Both the position numbers and the translations under genes were made by a program. Positions 1 through 5,204 of a stretch of DNA of 8,181 nt are shown in pieces. Numbering within the stretch: position 1 is the stretch's first letter; the number at the start of each line of letters is the position of its first letter. Source of the stretch: Planctomicrobium sp. (GTDB lineage: Bacteria > Planctomycetota > Planctomycetia > Planctomycetales > Planctomycetaceae); assembly GCA_029259835.1 (NCBI GenBank), contig JAJDEL010000345.1, forward strand, positions 1 to 8,181. The letters are read 5' to 3'. A model generated the notes under the pieces. That model was not told the origin of the DNA. It worked only from the letters and a program-made list of their open reading frames with translations, and ran no database searches.

Positions 1-56
1 GTCACATTTACATGAAAGATGGTCTCATCGCTGGTCACGGAATTTTCCGAGGCTGA
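1..56 (+). CDS. C-terminal end of a probable MacB/LolD-type ABC transporter ATP-binding protein (partial)
   Basis: Only the last 17 complete codons are in the window, read from base 3 and ending at TGA 54-56. The peptide is HIYMKDGLIAGHGIFRG. The split first codon (xGT) could encode Arg. That would give R-H-I-Y-M-K-D-G, which matches in spacing the R-x-I-x-(I/L/M)-(R/K)-D-G segment that follows the H-loop near the end of MacB/LolD-family ATPases. The next gene, 90 bases downstream on the same strand, is a MacB-like permease with no ATPase domain of its own, so it needs a separate ATPase, and this is where one is usually encoded. The nucleotide-binding motifs lie outside the window, so the call rests on a short tail plus gene order. 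It could still be a chance reading frame. Confidence 0.55.
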   Translation, partial: HIYMKDGLIAGHGIFRG

Positions 57-87
57 AGTCGATTGTATTTGCACATCGCTGCTCCAG

Positions 88-112
88 TCACTTAAAGTGA
101 GCGGCAAACCGC
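88..112. repeat. Palindromic intergenic element, copy 1 (related to 4176-4203)
   Basis: Bases 88-100 form a perfect palindrome: TCACTT, a central A, then AAGTGA. It is followed directly by a small hairpin, GCGG-CAAA-CCGC (101-112). Bases 89-110 match bases 4182-4203 at 19 of 22 positions. The element starts 31 bases after the probable ATPase stop and ends 34 bases before the permease start. It could be a REP-like dispersed palindrome, a weak terminator or attenuator, or a protein-binding site. There is no T-tract after it. Confidence 0.5.
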
Positions 113-146
113 CCCGCCCTAACTCCTCACCATTTTCCTGCTCGTT

Positions 147-1514
147 ATGTACCACCTCCTCCGGACAATTCGTCTTGCGATAAAAAGCCTGCTGCTGCAT
201 AAGCTGCGTTCGGGGTTAACAATGCTGGGCATTGTCTTTGGAGTTTTCTCGGTGATTGCAATGCTGGCAATTGGTGAAGGTGCCAGCAAGCAGGCGCAGG
301 AACAGGTTCTCCTGCTTGGTGCAAACAATATCATTGTGCGGAGCATTAAGCCTCCGGAAGATAGTGGATCCAGTGGCAGTTCAAGCGTCAGAATTCTTCG
401 GTACGGTTTGACACGCGCTGACTTCAAAATCTTAAAAGGAACAGTTCCAAAACTCGGTGGCATTGTTCCGGTGCGAGAAGTCATTCTGAATGTGAGAAAC
501 CGGAGTCATGAAATGAATCCCCGTGTCGTGGGATGCACTCCGGAATACATGGAGATGAATCACCTTGAGATTTCCAAGGGGCGTTTTTTCACCGACCAGG
601 ATATCCGTAACCTCTCCAACGTGGTTGTGATTGCCAGTGAGACTGCCGAAGAACTGTTTCCTCTCGAAAGTCCGCTGAACAAATCAGTCGATATTAAAAA
701 TCGTGCCTACCGTGTGATTGGAGTCACGCGTGAACGGACTGCCTCTGCGGCAATTGGTGGAAGCCTCTCTGGACAAAACTACAACAAAGACCTGTATATG
801 CCGTTGGATACGTTTCAATCCCGTATCAATACGAAAGATACAATCATCAAAACGGCTCAGGGAAGTTTCAGTGCAGTCTCGGTCGTTTACGACCAGATTA
901 CTTTGAAAATTGATCATCCCAAAATTGTAGATGAGCCAGATGTCATTATCGCGATTGCTGAAATGGTCCGCGAGACGATGGACACCAATCACGCGATCAA
1001 AAAAGATGTCGATGTGATCGTTCCACTGGAATTGCTAAAGCAGGCTGAGCAACTCAGAAACATTTTCAACGTTGTCCTCGGTTCCATCGCCGGAATCAGT
1101 TTGTTGGTCGGCGGCATCGGGATCATGAACATCATGCTGGCAACCGTGACCGAACGAACGCGAGAAATCGGTGTACGCCGCGCCCTCGGAGCACGTCGAA
1201 CTGATATCACCCAACAGTTTCTGATTGAAACGATCGTCCTCTCCGGAACCGGAGGACTGGTCGGGCTGATCCTCGGTTGTGCGACTCCCTACGCGTTCGA
1301 GGGGATCAAAAAATTCGTTAAATACTACATCCTTGATTCTGGTGGCAAAGAGTCAGAAATGGCGAATATGTTCTTAACGATGTCTCCGGAAGTCGCAATT
1401 TGGAGTCTGCCGGTTGCATTTGGATTCTCTGTGGCAATCGGTCTGATCTTTGGAGTCTACCCTGCCCGGGCTGCGGCACGGCTCGACCCGATTGAAGCGT
1501 TGCGGCACGAGTAA
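147..1514 (+). CDS. MacB/FtsX-type ABC transporter permease
   Basis: This is a 455-residue inner-membrane permease of the MacB/LolC/FtsX superfamily (type VII ABC fold), whose members couple cytoplasmic ATP hydrolysis to work in the periplasm, such as efflux or lipoprotein handling. The N-terminus ([20 protein letters not shown]) leads into a first membrane segment at about residues 24-44, followed by the typical IGEGA. A large periplasmic domain of the MacB_PCD kind fills about 46-300. The C-terminal FtsX domain has membrane segments at about 308-331, 358-385 and 413-437. It contains the [15 protein letters not shown] coupling loop (336-350) and ends [17 protein letters not shown], a very typical family ending. 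ATG 147 is the start because an in-frame TAA lies at 120-122 and the N-terminus aligns with the family. No clear Shine-Dalgarno is visible. There is no ATPase domain, so it probably works with the ATPase ending at 56. The substrate cannot be told from sequence. Confidence 0.93.
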   Translation: MYHLLRTIRLAIKSLLLHKLRSGLTMLGIVFGVFSVIAMLAIGEGASKQAQEQVLLLGANNIIVRSIKPPEDSGSSGSSSVRILRYGLTRADFKILKGTVPKLGGIVPVREVILNVRNRSHEMNPRVVGCTPEYMEMNHLEISKGRFFTDQDIRNLSNVVVIASETAEELFPLESPLNKSVDIKNRAYRVIGVTRERTASAAIGGSLSGQNYNKDLYMPLDTFQSRINTKDTIIKTAQGSFSAVSVVYDQITLKIDHPKIVDEPDVIIAIAEMVRETMDTNHAIKKDVDVIVPLELLKQAEQLRNIFNVVLGSIAGISLLVGGIGIMNIMLATVTERTREIGVRRALGARRTDITQQFLIETIVLSGTGGLVGLILGCATPYAFEGIKKFVKYYILDSGGKESEMANMFLTMSPEVAIWSLPVAFGFSVAIGLIFGVYPARAAARLDPIEALRHE

Positions 1515-1703
1515 CGAATCCGCACAATCGTTAATATCGCTATCTTTTCTCGTTCGCTCTGCAGAGATGCCCTCGCTTGATCCCTTTCTTCGGCGTAGGG
1601 AGTTTTCGTTCGCTAGCTTTCAGGTGAAGTCTTCTCGCATCAGTCTCGGTCGAGATGAGATGTGGATGAGTCCCCAAGACTGTCCTGAACGAAGGAATGA
1701 GCG
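1515..1703. other. Intergenic gap between two ABC-transporter units
   Basis: These 189 bases lie between the MacB-like permease and the next ATPase. I see no supported gene. A plus-strand frame crossing the gap (1450-1707) starts inside the permease gene and has no recognisable features. A short inverted repeat, TCTCG-GT-CGAGA, lies at 1644-1655, but its five-base stem is too weak to call a terminator. No convincing -35/-10 pair was found. The gap is long enough to hold a promoter for the downstream pair, so the two transporter units may be transcribed separately. Confidence 0.5.
1691..1696 (+). promoter_or_regulatory. Ribosome binding site for the TTG-started ATPase gene
   Basis: GAAGGA ends seven bases before TTG 1704, a good Shine-Dalgarno match and spacing. 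It supports this start, because an in-frame TGA at 1698-1700 rules out any start further upstream. The nearby ATG at 1697-1699 is in another frame. Confidence 0.7.
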
Positions 1704-2474
1704 TTGATCGAAGTTTCAGAGTTTCGCAAAGCCTACGATGGCGTATTGGCCGTAGATCGAGTTGATTTCCAAGTTCAGCCAGGGCAAATCCTCGGACTGA
1801 TTGGTCCCAACGGTGCCGGAAAAACAACAACACTGCGCGCACTCTGCGGGTTGACCGTCCCGACTGAAGGGCACCTGTCTGTCTGTGGGTACGATATCGA
1901 GCAGCAACCACTCGAAGTCAAAAAACGGCTGGCCTACATCCCGGATGATCCTCCACTCTTTCCGGAATTGACCGTCGAACAACATTTAGCTTTCACCGCG
2001 TCTGTGTTCTCAGTCAAAAACGCCGATGAGAAGGCGAGTCGGTTGCTGGAAATGTTCGAACTCTCTTCAAAGCGAAAAAACAGAGCATCCGATCTCTCGC
2101 GTGGAATGAGGCAGAAGCTGGCGCTCAGTTGCTCTTACCTCCACCAGCCAGAAGTCATTCTCCTTGATGAACCAATGACGGGTCTCGACCCGCACGGGAT
2201 ACGCAAACTCAAGGAGTCACTGCAATCCCGCGCCGATGAAGGTGTCGCTGTGGTCATTAGCTCACACTTGTTAGCAATGGTCGAAGACATCTGCTCACAC
2301 GTGTTGATTTTGAAAGAAGGGCAGCAAAGATTCTTTGGAACAATTTCGGAACTGAAATCGTTATTCAACTCTGAAAGCAACGAAGCAACTCTGGAACAAA
2401 TCTTCTTTCAGGCAACTGCAACCGTCAGCAGTCTGGGCATCAACGTGAAAAAAACGGAAGCGATTGCGTTATGA
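1704..2474 (+). CDS. ABC transporter ATP-binding protein (ABC-2 exporter type, EcsA/CcmA-like)
   Basis: This is a 256-residue cytoplasmic ATPase that would power the membrane protein encoded next. Visible motifs in order are Walker A GPNGAGKTT (34-42), a Q-loop region reading AYIPDDPPLFPELT (77-90), signature LSRGMRQ (131-137), Walker B VILLDEP (151-157), D-loop GLDP (160-163) and the H-loop histidine in SSH (His188). The signature LSRGM-Q-K and the aspartates in place of the usual Q-loop glutamine are common in drug-exporter and EcsA-type ATPases, so the protein should be active. A C-terminal extension of about 45 residues follows the catalytic core (ELKSLFNSESNEATLEQIFF), as in many ABC-2 ATPases. 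The start is TTG, forced by an in-frame TGA just upstream and supported by GAAGGA at 1691-1696. Its stop overlaps the next start (ATGA, 2471-2474), implying translational coupling. The substrate is unknown. Confidence 0.93.
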   Translation: MIEVSEFRKAYDGVLAVDRVDFQVQPGQILGLIGPNGAGKTTTLRALCGLTVPTEGHLSVCGYDIEQQPLEVKKRLAYIPDDPPLFPELTVEQHLAFTASVFSVKNADEKASRLLEMFELSSKRKNRASDLSRGMRQKLALSCSYLHQPEVILLDEPMTGLDPHGIRKLKESLQSRADEGVAVVISSHLLAMVEDICSHVLILKEGQQRFFGTISELKSLFNSESNEATLEQIFFQATATVSSLGINVKKTEAIAL

Positions 2475-4159
2475 ATACGTTGATCCACCCTGCTCTCTTG
2501 CAGCTCGCCAAAATGAGAATGCGTGGACGGCTCCGCTCGATGGTTGCCAGCTTCACGCAGCCGCGTAAGCTCTTTGTTTCAATCCTCGGAGCAATTCTCG
2601 CGGCGGTTTGGTTGAGCAATGTGATTGCCAGTATTTTGCTGCGCGAGCATTACAACCCAGAAGTCATGCGTCTGTGGATGACGCTCATGCTGACTCTCTA
2701 CGCCGGCTGGCATTTTGTGCGTGTTTCCTGGCAACGACCAGAATCTTCCATCGAATGGACGGAAACCGAAAAGAATAACTTACTGCCGAGTCCGTTTACC
2801 CGAGAAGAACTTGTTCAGTACCGCTTGCTGACAGTTCTAGGAGCGACAACGCTCAAGGCCAGCATCGGAGCAACCTTGTTGCTGCCGGACTTGCCGCTTC
2901 CCTTGCTCGGGTTCATGGCACTTTGGTTTGGACTGGCGTTCGTAGAATTGATTCGCCTAAATTCAGACACACTCGCCGCAGGACTTGGGAACTCGGCGTT
3001 TCGTCTGTTCCGCGGGATCGTCGTCTTGAGTGTCGCTTCACTGGGAGTCAGCTTCAGTTACACCGCACTCATAATGACGCAGTCAACCTCGCTGGTTTCT
3101 CAGGTGCCGATTGTGTTTCAGTTTGGGGTCAACTTTTTCTCTGTCGTGAAATCTGCGATTCAATCACCGGTCGGTATTTGGGTCTCGGCTCCGTTCGGAC
3201 TGTTTGTTGACATCATGATGTCGGCGCATCTGACCGCTCACGTTTTGCTAATGACCGCCGCCGGGTTCTCGATCATCGTTGTTGCAATCTGGACTTTGCT
3301 GCGATTGGACCGCTGGAGTCAGCAAGCAATCACACTCCGTGAGAAACAGACAAACTGCCTTCAACAGGAAGTTGAATCAGAAGCTGACTTGTCAAACTGG
3401 CATCTCCCCAAACGGATGGTCACGGCGTGTGGAGGCGCGGTTGTTTGGCGGCAATGTGTTGGGGCGTATCACTACGGGACGGGCGTCCTCCTGGCTCTCG
3501 TACCGCCTGCAATCCTGGCTGCCATGCCGCTGCTGATGACACGTTTAAGTGATCGTATGGCGGTTGTGAATTTCCTGGGAGGTCTGGTCTTCTACTCATT
3601 CCTGCTGCTTCCCTCAGCAATGAAGTTCGATTTCAGACGTGACTATAGCCATTTACTGCTGCTGAAGATGCTGCCGCTCTCTCCCTGGCGCGTTGTCGTC
3701 GGGCAAATGATGACTCCGATTTTGATTACAACCTTCTTTCAGTACGCGATGCTGGGAGTTGCCTGTGCGATTCGTGGAATTGAACCCGGAATTCTCGTTG
3801 CCGCTTTGATTTCGTTTCCAGCAATGAACTTTGCTGTGTATGGTTGGGAGAATTTAATGTTCCTCATTTTCCCTCAAAAATTGAAACAGGAAGGTGTGGA
3901 AGTTTTCCTGCGAACCACTGTGATCTTTACCGCCAAAGGTCTCACGTGTGCGATTGTCTTTGTTCTACTGTTTCTCTGGGCGATGGTCTCTGCGGAAATG
4001 GCAAGAAGCCTCGGGCAATTCATTCCGGTATTGGCAGATCGGCGACTGGTCTTCGGAATCGGAGTCTGGTGTTCGGTCTCTGCACTCGGATTGCTAATGA
4101 CCGTACTGGCAGCGCGTCAGTTCCGTTCACTCGATGCCTTTCCAGAATCCCAGAGTTAG
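2471..4159 (+). CDS. Polytopic membrane protein, probable ABC exporter permease
   Basis: This 562-residue integral membrane protein is the probable transmembrane partner of the ATPase it overlaps by four bases. About ten or more hydrophobic stretches are visible, beginning near residues 34-57 and 66-84 and ending with two in the last 100 residues. A cytoplasmic motif at about 95-118 includes LLPSPFTREELVQYR. A related motif recurs in the second half: FDFRRDYSHLLLLK (386-399) followed by MLPLSPWRVVVGQ (400-412). The repeated L-P-x-S-P-x-x-R pattern suggests two homologous halves, as in large fused ABC-2-like permeases; I recall such motifs from the putative ABC exporter family (Pfam ABC_export), but this is not checked. 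A loop of about 40 residues rich in Gln and Glu (around 285-320) separates the halves. A weak GGAAG lies ten bases before the ATG. The stop is TAG, 16 bases before the palindrome at 4176. The substrate is not predictable. Confidence 0.82.
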   Translation: MNTLIHPALLQLAKMRMRGRLRSMVASFTQPRKLFVSILGAILAAVWLSNVIASILLREHYNPEVMRLWMTLMLTLYAGWHFVRVSWQRPESSIEWTETEKNNLLPSPFTREELVQYRLLTVLGATTLKASIGATLLLPDLPLPLLGFMALWFGLAFVELIRLNSDTLAAGLGNSAFRLFRGIVVLSVASLGVSFSYTALIMTQSTSLVSQVPIVFQFGVNFFSVVKSAIQSPVGIWVSAPFGLFVDIMMSAHLTAHVLLMTAAGFSIIVVAIWTLLRLDRWSQQAITLREKQTNCLQQEVESEADLSNWHLPKRMVTACGGAVVWRQCVGAYHYGTGVLLALVPPAILAAMPLLMTRLSDRMAVVNFLGGLVFYSFLLLPSAMKFDFRRDYSHLLLLKMLPLSPWRVVVGQMMTPILITTFFQYAMLGVACAIRGIEPGILVAALISFPAMNFAVYGWENLMFLIFPQKLKQEGVEVFLRTTVIFTAKGLTCAIVFVLLFLWAMVSAEMARSLGQFIPVLADRRLVFGIGVWCSVSALGLLMTVLAARQFRSLDAFPESQS

Positions 4160-4175
4160 CCAAACACTTCGTTTT

Positions 4176-4198
4176 GCCGGACACTTAAAGTGTCCGGC
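4176..4198. terminator. Perfect inverted repeat between convergent genes, probable bidirectional terminator (palindrome copy 2)
   Basis: The arms GCCGGACACTT (4176-4186) and AAGTGTCCGGC (4188-4198) are perfect reverse complements around one central base. An RNA hairpin of about nine GC-rich pairs with a small TTAAA loop could form from either strand. It sits in the 49-base gap between the permease stop (4159, plus strand) and the TPR gene stop (4209, minus strand), the expected place for a shared terminator. Neither side has the T-tract of a classical intrinsic terminator: the plus side continues GAACCAG and the minus side AAAACGAAG. A terminator without a T-tract, a 3'-end stabilising hairpin, or a REP-like element are all possible. 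Bases 4182-4203 resemble copy 1 at 89-110. Confidence 0.62.
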
Positions 4199-4208
4199 GA
4201 ACCAGTCG

Positions 4209-5201
4209 CTACTCTGAAATCCGTCTTTCAATCTGTCTCGCCTGATTCTCAACATCACTGAATCGCGTCGGCCATTCCTGACGACGCAATTGGCGAATCG
4301 ACTGCTTCGCGTCGGCCCATTTCTTTGCATGAACTTGAGCATTTGCGAGTCCCAGAAGTCCGGTTGGTTCCAGCTTGCGAAGCTCTGAGACGCGCTGCCA
4401 ATGATCAATCGATTCATTCCAGCGTTGTTGGCCTTCACGAAACTTTGCGAGTGCCTGATGCGACTCTGCTTCGTTCGGGGCCGATTCAACGATTGAAGTC
4501 GCCGCACGCTCGGCCAGAGCCGGGTTTTCTTTGGCTCGCTGGGCAAGGTCGGTGTACAATGAGAGGTTGTGTCGATCAAAGTCGATCTGTGCGAGGAGCT
4601 GCTCCACGGCTCCGGCAGGGTTGTTCAACTTGTCATAACAGTTGAGTAAACCAAGATGAACTTCGCGGTCGTACGGCGAAAGTTCCAGAGACAATTTGTA
4701 TTGCTTGAGAGCACGTTCATACTTCTGCTCGTTATAGAACCGGTTCCCAATCGTTTTGCGAATGATCGGACTATCCGTGCCCAGTTTCTTCGCTTTCTGG
4801 TCAAGAGACTTCGCGTAGTCATCAATGTCCGGGGCACTATTCACCACGCTTTGCAGCTGACTCACGGCGTTCTGCCGCTGGTCATGTCGTGGTCCCCAGC
4901 TGACAATCGCCGCCGCCGCTGCATCGACCGCTTTCTCTGTGTTTTTGGACTGGCTGTAAGCTTGGGCTAACTCGTAATAATACTGCGAAAGCGTGCCATC
5001 GCCGATTCCTCGGTTCCTTGCATATCGTTGATGGAGATTGATCGATTCTTCGAAGTATCCGATCCCCCGTTTCAGCCGACCGACCTCCACGCAAATTCGG
5101 GCGAATTGAATAATGTTCCCCTCGCTCCATGCACCTCCCTGTTTGTGAAAGTGTTCACCTGTTTCCGCAATGAGAGAGTCGACTTTCTGGTTCGTACGGT
5201 G
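4209..5201 (-). pseudogene. C-terminal part of an interrupted TPR-repeat protein (downstream of an in-frame TAG)
   Basis: These 330 codons plus a TAG stop (4209-4211) are in exactly the same frame as the long TPR gene upstream, separated from it only by TAG 5202-5204. TPR-like helix pairs are clear: YYYELAQAYSQSKNTEKAVD, then IGNRFYNEQKYERALKQY, then LGLLNCYDKLNNPAGAVEQ, plus further repeats around ALAKFREGQQRWNESIDHW and ANAQVHAKKWADAKQSIRQ. The fragment contains no ATG codon in frame. The first usable alternative start is GTG at 5088-5090, which has no Shine-Dalgarno, would discard 37 TPR-like residues and begins inside a repeat. It is therefore best read as the detached C-terminus of one protein, not a separate gene. 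An automatic annotation might nevertheless call 4209-5090 as a 293-residue TPR protein. Coding quality is intact up to the final stop, so the break is recent, an artefact, or tolerated by readthrough. The function is unknown; TPRs bind other proteins. Confidence 0.75.
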
Positions 5202-5204
5202 CTA
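5202..5204 (-). other. In-frame amber stop splitting the TPR gene, probably a former Tyr codon
   Basis: On the minus strand the reading is F-I-R-A-TAG-H-R-T-N-Q. Other repeats in the same protein read L-A-Q-A-Y-S-Q-S-K-N and L-L-N-C-Y-D-K-L-N-N, so the stop falls at TPR consensus position 11, where Tyr is usual. TAC or TAT to TAG is one base change. The base after the stop is C, a context regarded as weak for termination. TAG also ends this gene at 4209-4211 and the permease at 4157-4159, so it acts as an ordinary stop here. Confidence 0.75.

Noticed and set aside
1644..1655. TCTCG-GT-CGAGA inverted repeat as a terminator
   Set aside because: Five base pairs with a two-base loop cannot form a stable hairpin, and no T-tract follows.
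1450..1707. 85-codon plus-strand frame crossing the gap between the MacB-like permease and the ATPase
   Set aside because: Most of its first third overlaps the permease gene in another frame, and the rest has low-complexity Arg/Ser content with no recognisable domain and no convincing ribosome site.
3844..4188. 114-codon plus-strand frame at the end of the permease gene
   Set aside because: It is a shifted-frame shadow of the membrane protein and runs into the terminator palindrome.
5202..5204. TAG read as pyrrolysine or a reassigned sense codon
   Set aside because: TAG is used as a normal terminator at 4157-4159 and 4209-4211, and nothing in the window points to a suppressor tRNA or pyl genes.
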